From Paenibacillus sp. FSL K6-3182 (GTDB lineage Bacteria; Bacillota; Bacilli; Paenibacillales; Paenibacillaceae), in assembly GCF_037976325.1 (NCBI RefSeq), contig NZ_CP150265.1, forward strand, positions 4,459,501 through 4,523,500: DNA of 64,000 nucleotides, in the 5' to 3' direction. Below the pieces are notes generated by a model. It searched no databases. It saw only the letters and a program-made list of their open reading frames with translations, and had not been told where the DNA came from. A program made the position numbers and the translations under genes. Below, piece after piece: positions 1 to 7,192 of this stretch (position 1 is the first letter of the stretch; each line of letters begins with the position of its first letter).

Positions 1-988
1 GAGCGAGCTGAACACCGCCAATAACATCGCCAATGGCATAAATATGCGGCTCGCTCGTTTGACCGAACGCATTGACCTCGATCACACCGCCCGATGTGCG
101 AACATCGGTATTTTCAAGGCCCATGTTTTCCACATTCGCTTGGCGTCCTACGGATACCAATAGCTTTTCTGCAGTCAATATGACATCACCGTCTTGCGTA
201 GCTGCAACGATAGACACTTCACCGTTTTCGCCTTTGTATTGATCGGTCTGCAGTTGAACGCCAGTCAGCACACGTACACCACGTCCGCGCAGCACTCTTG
301 TCAGCTCAGCTGAGACCTCTGTATCTTCACCAGGCAAAAGGCGGGAGCCCGCTTCTACCAAAATAACTTGTACGCCAAAATCATGCAGAAGTGAAGCCCA
401 TTCAACGCCGATAACCCCGCCGCCGACAATAATAACGGATTTAGGCAGTTTGTCCATAACTAACGCTTCATCACTGGTCATTATATATTCGCCGTCTGGT
501 GTTAAACCTGGCAATGTACGAGGACGAGATCCTGTAGCAATAATGAGATTAGTGGATACAACCGATTCCATTTCACCGTCCGGCAGCTCAACGGCTAATG
601 AGCCACTTTTTGGAGAGAAGATTGAAGGACCGATGACTCTTCCCTTGCCTTGAATAATTTGAATGCCATTCTTTTTCATTAGGCTTTGAAGTCCACGATA
701 GAGCTGCTCTACGGTTTGATCCTTACGCTCTTGTACTTTGCCATAGTTGAGTGATATCGCTCCATCAGCTACTTGGATGCCAAATGAGCTTGCTTCAAGC
801 AGCGTTGAGTATACCTCAGCGCTCCGGAGCAGCGATTTACTCGGAATACATCCTTTATGTAGGCATGTGCCGCCAAGCTTGTCCATTTCGATAATGGCAA
901 CCGATTTTCCTAGTTGTGCAGCACGAATGGCTGCTGTATAACCGCCAGGCCCGCCTCCGAGCACTGCTACATCTACCTGTATAGCCAT
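1..988 (-). CDS. lpdV: Dihydrolipoyl dehydrogenase, branched-chain 2-oxoacid dehydrogenase E3 type (partial, 3' end off window)
   Basis: E3 flavoenzyme that reoxidises dihydrolipoyl groups with NAD+. The frame starts at ATG 988 behind AGAAGGGAA and runs off the left edge. Visible are an N-terminal FAD dinucleotide fold (GGGPGGYTAAIRA), the redox-active disulfide motif GGTCLHKGCIPSK near residue 40, a second nucleotide fold (VIIVGGGVIGVEWAS) and the FAD-binding YAIGDVIGG just before the cut. The variants CLHKGC, PSIFSP and RPRTLPGL match the Bacillus LpdV (bkd operon) subgroup rather than the pyruvate-dehydrogenase E3, so a role in branched-chain amino acid breakdown and branched fatty acid primers is inferred. 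bkdAA/AB/B would be expected beyond the edge. Confidence 0.9.
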   Translation of the reverse strand, partial: MAIQVDVAVLGGGPGGYTAAIRAAQLGKSVAIIEMDKLGGTCLHKGCIPSKSLLRSAEVYSTLLEASSFGIQVADGAISLNYGKVQERKDQTVEQLYRGLQSLMKKNGIQIIQGKGRVIGPSIFSPKSGSLAVELPDGEMESVVSTNLIIATGSRPRTLPGLTPDGEYIMTSDEALVMDKLPKSVIIVGGGVIGVEWASLLHDFGVQVILVEAGSRLLPGEDTEVSAELTRVLRGRGVRVLTGVQLQTDQYKGENGEVSIVAATQDGDVILTAEKLLVSVGRQANVENMGLENTDVRTSGGVIEVNAFGQTSEPHIYAIGDVIGGVQLA

Positions 989-1204
989 AAAATCATTCCC
1001 TTCTAATAACCATAACTATATACTTTTTTTGCCTATTCATATAACTCTCAAAGATGCCCATTCGCATTGTAACATGTCATCCATCCCTATTGTACCTGTT
1101 TTTAATGACGAAAACATCGTCGTTTTACGAAATAGACACTCTACACGTAAAAAGGTATGATAGAGCTAACTGTATATTTTGACCGATAAGGAGACACTGT
1201 ATTT

Positions 1205-1498
1205 ATGAAATTAGTTGCTGCTCGCTTTATTGCAATCCTCATGCTCGTTATTCCAGGCTTACTTGCTTGCTTCGGTTTTCTGAAAATGAAAGATTCGGTA
1301 TTCGTGTATTTCTCTGAATTCGGAAATGAAACCATTACGCCAGATTTTGAATGGCTCAAATTTTTACTTGGATTTATAATGTTCGCTGCAGGTGCAGGTT
1401 TTATCGCGGGCTGGACTTTTTTTCGTGACCGCAAACGGAACTACGTTGCTCCTAGGTTCAAGCAGAAACGTCCTCGTCCGCCAAAGCCACAAAGCTAG
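1205..1498 (+). CDS. yqzF: DUF2627 small membrane protein (YqzF-like)
   Basis: A 97-residue protein with two hydrophobic segments, about residues 8-27 and 53-71, followed by a basic tail (FRDRKRNY ... KQKRPRPPK). The pattern of two helices joined by a short loop and then a conserved RDRKRN-type stretch resembles the DUF2627/YqzF family, which sits beside the bkd genes in other Bacillales. Function unknown. It diverges from lpdV, and a terminator hairpin follows its stop. The ORF on the opposite strand is a shadow. Confidence 0.75.
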   Translation: MKLVAARFIAILMLVIPGLLACFGFLKMKDSVFVYFSEFGNETITPDFEWLKFLLGFIMFAAGAGFIAGWTFFRDRKRNYVAPRFKQKRPRPPKPQS

Positions 1499-1515
1499 TT
1501 TTATACAACAATCAT

Positions 1516-1569
1516 AATTAAAACCGCTCATGTTCGGATCGTTTTGATCCTAGCTTGGCGGTTTTTTTG
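1516..1569. terminator. Bidirectional terminator between yqzF and the coaD-like gene
   Basis: Stem AAAACCGC (1520-1527) / GCGGTTTT (1558-1565) with an inner GGATC/GATCC pair (1536-1540, 1546-1550) and a T run on the plus side. It lies between convergent genes. Confidence 0.8.
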
Positions 1570-1589
1570 TATGATGAATTCGCAAAAAA

Positions 1590-2072
1590 CTAGGTATAAT
1601 CCACGTAATCAAGCATTTGCGCATACGCTTTTGGAACCATATACGAAGCTGCCAGCTCCGTCTTATCAGACATAAGAAACATTCTAACGAGTGAGCTGCT
1701 CGTTTGCATGTAATGCGTGTATGGAGATAAATAAATCGTATCCGCCAACGTAGTATTACGAATATATTGCTCAAGCTGCAGTTCATATTCTAGGTCAGTT
1801 GCATTTCTAATTCCCCGTATGACCACGTTAATATCATGCTCATTTATATAGTCAGCCACAATGCCTTCATAAGGAATAATATGGATTTTATCATCCTTTG
1901 GCACAGATAAAGCGACAAGCTCCGTACGCTGCTCAATCGTAAAATGATGTTTTTTTGATCGATTATTGGCGACTATAATATGAACCTCACTAAATAATTG
2001 AAAGGCTCTCTCTATAACGGACACATGCCCAAGTGTAATCGGGTCAAAACTTCCTGCGTAAACGGCTCTCAT
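1590..2072 (-). CDS. CoaD-like nucleotidyltransferase (divergent phosphopantetheine adenylyltransferase)
   Basis: 160 residues from ATG 2072, chosen because AGGAGAGGTG lies just upstream; the open frame extends 23 codons further without a ribosome site. It keeps the family signature GSFDPITLGH (T13, H16), a basic NRSKKHHF segment, VIRGIRNATDLEYE (R86, R89) and TSSSLVR (125-130). CoaD joins ATP and 4'-phosphopantetheine in coenzyme A synthesis. Several usually constant positions differ: ETVFL is DTIYL, FISSS is MQTSSS, and the GGDVS loop before the final helix is replaced by DKTELAAS. This and the orphan location (normally next to rsmD) suggest a paralogue rather than the housekeeping enzyme. 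Substrate uncertain. Confidence 0.7.
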   Translation of the reverse strand: MRAVYAGSFDPITLGHVSVIERAFQLFSEVHIIVANNRSKKHHFTIEQRTELVALSVPKDDKIHIIPYEGIVADYINEHDINVVIRGIRNATDLEYELQLEQYIRNTTLADTIYLSPYTHYMQTSSSLVRMFLMSDKTELAASYMVPKAYAQMLDYVDYT

Positions 2073-2208
2073 CCTGTCACCTCTCCTTGGATATTTTACA
2101 TAGCGATGATGCTTTCCAAAAAAAATTACAATACTCCGCATTTCAATTTATGATCTCATCATACAACAACACTATTATGAAATTAACCAAAAGAAATGAG
2201 GTGCAATC

Positions 2209-2376
2209 ATGAAAATTGTATTCGATGTTACCGTAGATGGAAAAGTAAAAGAGACAATCCAGCCACAAACGCAGCGCCTTAAAGAAATTCATAGCTTTAT
2301 AAAAGCAGAATCGCATGGTTTAATCAAGAAATATGGCAGCAACGTTTATTTAAACCGCAGAGTTGTTTACAACTGA
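2209..2376 (+). CDS. Hypothetical protein, 55 residues
   Basis: Short gene with ATG 2209, a good ribosome site (GAGGTG seven bases upstream) and TGA at 2374-2376, followed at once by a hairpin and T run. The product begins MKIVFDVTVDGKVKE and ends NVYLNRRVVYN; it is charged, with no membrane segment and no cysteines. It is an orderly alpha/beta-looking small protein with no recognised motif. The strong ribosome site and terminator support that it is real. Function unknown. Confidence 0.6.
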   Translation: MKIVFDVTVDGKVKETIQPQTQRLKEIHSFIKAESHGLIKKYGSNVYLNRRVVYN

Positions 2377-2402
2377 GGCATCCTTGATGGCCTTTTTTTT
2401 TT
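2376..2402 (+). terminator. Terminator after the 55-residue ORF
   Basis: Imperfect hairpin AGGCA ... TGGCCT followed by eleven T residues, starting at the stop codon. The next gene begins at 2669; 2403-2620 holds nothing recognisable. Confidence 0.6.
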
Positions 2403-2607
2403 TGAAAAAAATCCATTTTATATTCAATTTTCAACTCCTCCAACCTCGATACCTACTTAACGCACATCCATACCTGTTTTTGATTAAGCAGATCAATTGT
2501 AGGACATCCTCAGCATATAGAAAACTTTTCACCATACGCCAACAAACATTTTGAATCAGCAAATTCGAATCATGTGCTGCATTCCCCTCCAAACAGGGCT
2601 AATTTGT

Positions 2608-2638
2608 TTGCACTTCTAAGGGATGGTACACTACTTGG
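2608..2638 (+). promoter_or_regulatory. Candidate sigma-A promoter for the Eis-like gene
   Basis: TTGTTT, 17 bases, then TACACT, about 35 bases before the start codon. Both boxes depart from consensus, so this is tentative. Confidence 0.35.
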
Positions 2639-2668
2639 ATATGTTTAAATAAATGGAGGTCGTCACCT

Positions 2669-3889
2669 ATGAGTCGACGGAAATTGCATGACAGACTCAA
2701 GTTAAAAAAAATCGAAACCCAGCATGGCGAGCAGTTCAACAATTTATTGCGCTATGTTTTTCAAGTGACCAATCGCGATTTACAAACCTTTGGCTGGGAG
2801 AACAGAGAGATTGCAAAGGCCAAACTTCCCGTACTTCAGTATGCCGATGTTCAAGGGTGGTTTGATGGCGATAAACTTATATCTCAGCTTGCTGTATATC
2901 CCTTTCAGGTAAACATCTACGGACATATTTATGAAATGGGTGGACTGACAGGTGTCGGAACCTATCCCGAATATGCCAATTTGGGCTTGATGAATAAGCT
3001 CATGCTGCTTGCCTTAAGTAAAATGCGTGAGCGGAAACAATCGATCTCTTACTTATACCCCTACTCAATTCCTTATTACAGACGTAAAGGCTGGGAGATC
3101 ATTTCCGATAAAATTTCTTTTGAGGTTCCGGACACCCAACTGCCTAAGCTGAAAAACGTGCCTGGTCATGTTGAACGTGTAACCATTGAACATCCGGACA
3201 TCAAAACAATATATGAGCAATTTGCCCGCTTGCACCATGGTGCAATGCTGCGAAACGAGCTCGCTTGGGAAGAATATTTGCGCTGGGATTTAGATGATAT
3301 GACTGTAGCGATCTATTACGACAATAACGACGCACCTATGGGGTATTTGCTGTATTGGATTGCCGAAGAGATCTTTCACATGAAAGAAATGATCTATATT
3401 AACGAAGAGGCACGCACTGGATTATGGAACTTTGTCAGTGCCCATTTCTCAATGATTACGCTTGTAAAAGGGGATATCTATCAGGATGAGCCTCTTGCAT
3501 TTATATTGGACGACGGGGATATTAAAGAAACCATTGCTCCTTATTACATGGCACGAATTGTAGATATCGTATTGTTCATCGAGCAATATCCATTCGAATC
3601 GCAGGAAAAGGAAAGCCGAATCGTTATCAATCTCCATGATCCTATGCTTGAATGGAATCAAGGAACCTTCACCCTAACGGTAGACACAAACGGAAAAGGT
3701 CGTATGACTCATGGCGGCATCGCACCATCGGTAGTTATTGACATTCCCGCTTTAACGACGATGCTAATGGGTTATAAGCGGCCAACCTATCTTGCACGTA
3801 TTGGCCGTATGCAAGCCGATGACGCGTCCATTCGTAAACTGGAGCAATTGATTAATCAGGAGCGTCCGTATTTCTCTGATTATTTCTGA
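2669..3889 (+). CDS. Eis-type GNAT N-acetyltransferase with C-terminal SCP2-like domain
   Basis: 406 residues, the usual length for Eis (enhanced intracellular survival) proteins: a GNAT fold at residues ~10-150 with the acetyl-CoA segment GLTGVGTYPEYANLGLMNKL (~92-111), a second degenerate GNAT fold, and a sterol-carrier-like domain at ~300-400. The chain ends in Phe (YFSDYF); in mycobacterial Eis the terminal Phe carboxylate is part of the active site, so the preserved ending suggests an active enzyme. Eis enzymes acetylate amines, including aminoglycosides and peptides; the natural substrate here is unknown. It starts at ATG 2669 behind GGAGG and stands as a single gene with its own terminator. 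Confidence 0.8.
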   Translation: MSRRKLHDRLKLKKIETQHGEQFNNLLRYVFQVTNRDLQTFGWENREIAKAKLPVLQYADVQGWFDGDKLISQLAVYPFQVNIYGHIYEMGGLTGVGTYPEYANLGLMNKLMLLALSKMRERKQSISYLYPYSIPYYRRKGWEIISDKISFEVPDTQLPKLKNVPGHVERVTIEHPDIKTIYEQFARLHHGAMLRNELAWEEYLRWDLDDMTVAIYYDNNDAPMGYLLYWIAEEIFHMKEMIYINEEARTGLWNFVSAHFSMITLVKGDIYQDEPLAFILDDGDIKETIAPYYMARIVDIVLFIEQYPFESQEKESRIVINLHDPMLEWNQGTFTLTVDTNGKGRMTHGGIAPSVVIDIPALTTMLMGYKRPTYLARIGRMQADDASIRKLEQLINQERPYFSDYF

Positions 3890-3908
3890 GAACAGGATTT
3901 GTGATTTT

Positions 3909-3953
3909 AAATAAGCACCTATTTTCCTGAGGAAATGAGGTGCTTATTTTTTT
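3909..3953 (+). terminator. Terminator after the Eis-like gene
   Basis: Twelve-base stem AAATAAGCACCT (3909-3920) / AGGTGCTTATTT (3938-3949) followed by T residues. The stem is perfect and symmetrical. Confidence 0.85.
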
Positions 3954-4014
3954 CCTTTTACCCGTTATGATAGCTTTTTATGCGATACGACTTACGATGC
4001 ACCATTACCAACCG

Positions 4015-4197
4015 TAACGAACCCCATAAACCTTATTTGACTTCATTTCCTCAATATCTTAATGTAACGAACTCTAGCATTCTTATTTCTTTAATTTGGT
4101 ATCTTTTCTTGATCAAAAGTGACTAATAGCGGTGCTATGATTCGTTAAAATCTTTAAACATCTATTTCCGTAAACATAAGCTCTTTACGGTTCGTTA
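4015..4197. repeat. Four degenerate ~50-bp repeats in two opposed pairs
   Basis: TAACGAAC occurs at 4015-4022 and again exactly 50 bases later at 4065-4072. Its reverse complement occurs as GATTCGTTA at 4139-4147 and exactly 50 bases later as GGTTCGTTA at 4189-4197. Similarity extends beyond the core: units 1 and 2 share CTTATTT and ATTT at matching offsets, and unit 3 (reversed) shares TAGCA and TATT with unit 2. The tract is A+T-rich and has no reading frame. Function unknown. Confidence 0.6.
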
Positions 4198-4199
4198 GA

Positions 4200-4465
4200 A
4201 TCTACATGAGGAGAAATCTGATAGATTGAGCCTTATTCACACAATAAATCCTTATTACTTCGTCATTCTTTCTTACGATCACCAACATGCTCAAAAATAG
4301 TTTACTAAAACCTAATCAACGTATTATCTCCTTAACTGCATAACTCACATCATGTTCTATTTAGCTTTTTAAAATAACCCCTTAATATAAGATCATTCTT
4401 TAATACTCCAAATTTTTAATATAATAACAATTTAATATTTATTATAAATTTTGTCATGTAGCCCC
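4200..4465. other. A+T-rich gene-free stretch
   Basis: About 265 bases between the repeats and the spo0A terminator with no open frame, no clear hairpin and no promoter I can defend. It grows increasingly A+T-rich towards 4440. Confidence 0.5.
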
Positions 4466-4520
4466 ACAAAAAAATCCACTCCTCTTATGGGGTTTAAAGC
4501 CCAATAAAGCAGTGGATTCA
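4466..4520 (-). terminator. Terminator of spo0A
   Basis: On the minus strand, AATCCACT (4518-4511) pairs with AGTGGATT (4480-4473), with an inner ATTGGG/CCCCAT arm, followed by seven T residues. It lies about 110 bases beyond the spo0A stop codon. Confidence 0.75.
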
Positions 4521-4630
4521 ATCATATCGAACTTAAAATGACCTAGTTGAAAGGTATGATGTCACACAATAACTAGATTACGGATAGTTATTAAAAACGA
4601 GTTTTCCTTTAACGATTCTCCCTTCTACGT

Positions 4631-5443
4631 TCAGCTAACTTTATGCTCAATCCTCAGCTTATCAGCCACCATCGCGATAAACTCGCTATTAGTAGGCTTT
4701 GATTTGCTGATGTTGATCGTATAGCCAAACAAGTGAGAGATGCTGTCGATGTTGCCGCGAGTCCAAGCCACTTCAATGGCATGGCGGATAGCGCGTTCAA
4801 CGCGAGATGGCGTTGTTTTGAATTTCTCAGCAATGGCAGGATAAAGTGTTTTTGTGATGGCACCAAGAATTTCGATATTGTTATAAACCATCGTTATCGC
4901 TTCACGCAAGTACTGGTAACCTTTAATATGAGCAGGTACTCCGATTTCATGAATGATGCTCGTAATGTTGGCATCGAGGTTTTTCCCTTTAGGGATAGGA
5001 ACGACGTTGGATTTCATTGAAGAGGAGCTAGTTGTGAAGCTGCCAGTTGACGAGTAAGTTGGGTTCCCAACAAGCTGACGAATACGATTAGCTAAAATAT
5101 CCATGTCAAACGGCTTCAAAATATAATAGGAAGCACCAAGCTGTACCGCTTTTTGAGTAATGTTCTCTTGGCCGAAAGCAGTCAGCATAATGATCTTGGG
5201 CATAGGAGATAGGTTAATTTCTTTCAACCGTTCAAGTACACCTAGTCCATCCAAATGAGGCATAATAATATCAAGGATAAGCACATCAGGAACTTTTCTT
5301 GCTTCCTCCAGATGTCTTAAAACCTCTTCTCCATTATACGCGACTCCACTCACACTCATATCACTTTGTTCGGATATGTATTCCGATAACAAGTTAGTAA
5401 ATTCCCGGTTGTCATCTGCTAATAATACTTCGATCTTATGCAA
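4631..5443 (-). CDS. spo0A: Sporulation master response regulator Spo0A
   Basis: 270 residues. The N-terminal receiver domain has the acidic pair D10-D11, phosphoacceptor D58 (in [10 protein letters not shown]), T88 and K110 (LKPFDM). A linker with a run of serines leads to the C-terminal DNA-binding domain, whose signature [18 protein letters not shown] and [10 protein letters not shown] are intact. Phosphorylated through the phosphorelay, Spo0A activates and represses genes for entry into sporulation by binding TGTCGAA boxes. It lies downstream of spoIVB, as in other Bacillales, and is separated from it by a terminator and 297 bases with three such boxes, so it is transcribed independently and probably autoregulated. 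Confidence 0.98.
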   Translation of the reverse strand: MHKIEVLLADDNREFTNLLSEYISEQSDMSVSGVAYNGEEVLRHLEEARKVPDVLILDIIMPHLDGLGVLERLKEINLSPMPKIIMLTAFGQENITQKAVQLGASYYILKPFDMDILANRIRQLVGNPTYSSTGSFTTSSSSMKSNVVPIPKGKNLDANITSIIHEIGVPAHIKGYQYLREAITMVYNNIEILGAITKTLYPAIAEKFKTTPSRVERAIRHAIEVAWTRGNIDSISHLFGYTINISKSKPTNSEFIAMVADKLRIEHKVS

Positions 5444-5504
5444 GTTGTGGTCCTCCCTTAAATGATATTCATGATTTCGCTCACTAGTTGTCTAATCTAA
5501 AGTT

Positions 5505-5622
5505 TTCGACATGTGGAGTTCAATTCCTTCTGTCGAAAATTATTTTTCTTTATTTTTTTACGGGGATTCGATATAATAAAAAATTTATTACATGTACCGA
5601 TGATGTTCGTTCTTCTTCGACA
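5505..5622 (-). promoter_or_regulatory. spo0A upstream region with three perfect 0A boxes
   Basis: The seven-base Spo0A target TGTCGAA occurs three times before spo0A: minus strand at 5622-5616 and 5511-5505, plus strand at 5531-5537. A TATTAT element, a possible -10, lies between them on the minus strand at about 5571-5576. Spo0A~P control of its own gene is established in Bacillus subtilis; the same is inferred here. Confidence 0.75.
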
Positions 5623-5674
5623 AATTTCACTGCTCATTTACGCATTGACGCGGTTTTTAGATAAATGAATTTAA

Positions 5675-5728
5675 TTAAAAATAACGCCCGCCTAAGCTGC
5701 TGTTCAGCTCAAGTGGACGTTATTTTCT
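5675..5728 (-). terminator. Terminator of spoIVB
   Basis: AAAATAACG (reading minus from 5726) pairs with CGTTATTTT (to 5677) around an inner AGCTG/CAGCT stem; a T-rich tract follows on the minus strand. It starts 15 bases past the spoIVB stop. Confidence 0.8.
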
Positions 5729-5740
5729 AATAGCAAGCCA

Positions 5741-7123
5741 TTATGCAGCTTCGCCGATATGTCCGTTTGCCGACTTCAGCAGTACTCCTGCATCCTGCAG
5801 CATCCATTCGATAAAGCAGCCATATCCTGAAGAGGGATCATTAACGAATACATGAGTGACAGCTCCAACTAATTTGCCATCTTGAATGATCGGACTACCC
5901 GACATCCCTTGAACGATACCCCCGGTTTTGCTTAACAATCTTTTGTCCGTTATCTTAATAACCAAACCTTTTGTTGCTGGACCAGATTGCTTTGATACAT
6001 GCACGATTTCAATATCAAAGCGCTCAACCTTCTGTCCATTCACAACAGTCAAAATTTGCGCTGGCCCTTCCTTAACATCTTCAGCAAATGCGACAGGAAC
6101 AGATTTATCACTGTAACTGTGAGTAGGAACTTCATTCATTTTGCCGAAAATGCCAAACGGAGTGTTTCGCTCAACATTGCCTAATATTTTGCTTTCTTTC
6201 ACAAAATGCGCTCTTTTTTCTCCCGGCTCGCCATTTTGGCTTTTGTTAATGGACGTAACGCTGGACTGTAAAATCTGGCCTTCGCCAACATCAATCGGAG
6301 TTTGTGTGTCCATATCCGTGATAACATGGCCTAATGCTCCATAAACACCCTGATCTGGTGCATAAAACGTTAATGTACCTACGCCGGCTGCTGAATCACG
6401 GATATATAAACCTAACCGCCATGCCTTATCTTCCGCATCAAAAACTGGATTTAAAAGCGTCTTGCCTAATTGCCCATCTCGCTTATAGGTTACTTCAAGC
6501 GGCTTCTTCTCATTGCCAGCCTTCTCACTTAGCTCCGCAATCCTGTTTACTTGATTAATGCTTGTACCATCAATCTTCACAATTAAATCGCCTAAACGCA
6601 GTCCTGCGGCCTCACCAGGGGATTGTTTCATGCCGTTGCTGCCAGCTACCTGATGATGTCCTACAACTAAAATGCCCGATGATTTAACTTTGACTCCAAT
6701 CGTTTGACCGCCTGGAATGACACGGAGATCAGGTACAACATTAACCTTTACAGTCTTGAATGGAATTTTACCAAATAATTTCACTTTCATTTTCGTTTGA
6801 CCGCTTTGACTCGACTGCAGTGACAGTGGTTCATTCAAATTTACGGATAAAGAATGACTGGTTGATCCGTTAATCTGAAGCATTTGAGGGTCGACCGTTA
6901 CTTCAGCATGAACGGGCACTCCATATTGTAAACGTTTCAGTTGCCCGGAGAATAAACGAAGTTCATTCGGGATTGCGGCAAAATGTTGAAACGGGGTGGA
7001 GCTTCCGATCATGCAAATGAAGAAAACGAGAACCAGGCCAAACCATCGCTTCCTTTGACTGGAGTTCAATGATTTCACGCTCCCTGTATTTCCATCGCAT
7101 GACGAAGAAGGATAAGTCGCCAA
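5741..7123 (-). CDS. spoIVB: SpoIVB serine peptidase (sigma-K checkpoint signal)
   Basis: 460 residues. One membrane segment lies at ~27-43, a PDZ domain at ~155-225, then the SpoIVB (S55) peptidase domain with H266 (YGALGHVITD), D393 (ITDKRLL) and nucleophile S410 (GMSGSPI) as the likely triad. Made in the forespore, SpoIVB cleaves SpoIVFA across the outer forespore membrane and so releases pro-sigma-K processing. The start is TTG at 7123 behind AAAGGT; a GTG 15 codons on is a possible alternative. No convincing sigma-G promoter was found in the 69 bases before it. Upstream recN and downstream spo0A reproduce the Bacillales order. Confidence 0.95.
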   Translation of the reverse strand: MATYPSSSCDGNTGSVKSLNSSQRKRWFGLVLVFFICMIGSSTPFQHFAAIPNELRLFSGQLKRLQYGVPVHAEVTVDPQMLQINGSTSHSLSVNLNEPLSLQSSQSGQTKMKVKLFGKIPFKTVKVNVVPDLRVIPGGQTIGVKVKSSGILVVGHHQVAGSNGMKQSPGEAAGLRLGDLIVKIDGTSINQVNRIAELSEKAGNEKKPLEVTYKRDGQLGKTLLNPVFDAEDKAWRLGLYIRDSAAGVGTLTFYAPDQGVYGALGHVITDMDTQTPIDVGEGQILQSSVTSINKSQNGEPGEKRAHFVKESKILGNVERNTPFGIFGKMNEVPTHSYSDKSVPVAFAEDVKEGPAQILTVVNGQKVERFDIEIVHVSKQSGPATKGLVIKITDKRLLSKTGGIVQGMSGSPIIQDGKLVGAVTHVFVNDPSSGYGCFIEWMLQDAGVLLKSANGHIGEAA

Positions 7124-7192
7124 TGGCGTACCTTTAAGTTACCCTCACCCGTTCGTTTTATGTCCACAAAAACATTCCCTAATTGGCTTCCA

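Noticed and set aside
9..988. Pyruvate dehydrogenase E3 (pdhD) for the partial gene
   Set aside because: CLHKGC and PSIFSP features fit the bkd LpdV subgroup better.
7124..7192. Sigma-G promoter of spoIVB
   Set aside because: The only CATnnTA-like element (CATAAAA) lacks a -35 at 17-18 bases, so it is not claimed.
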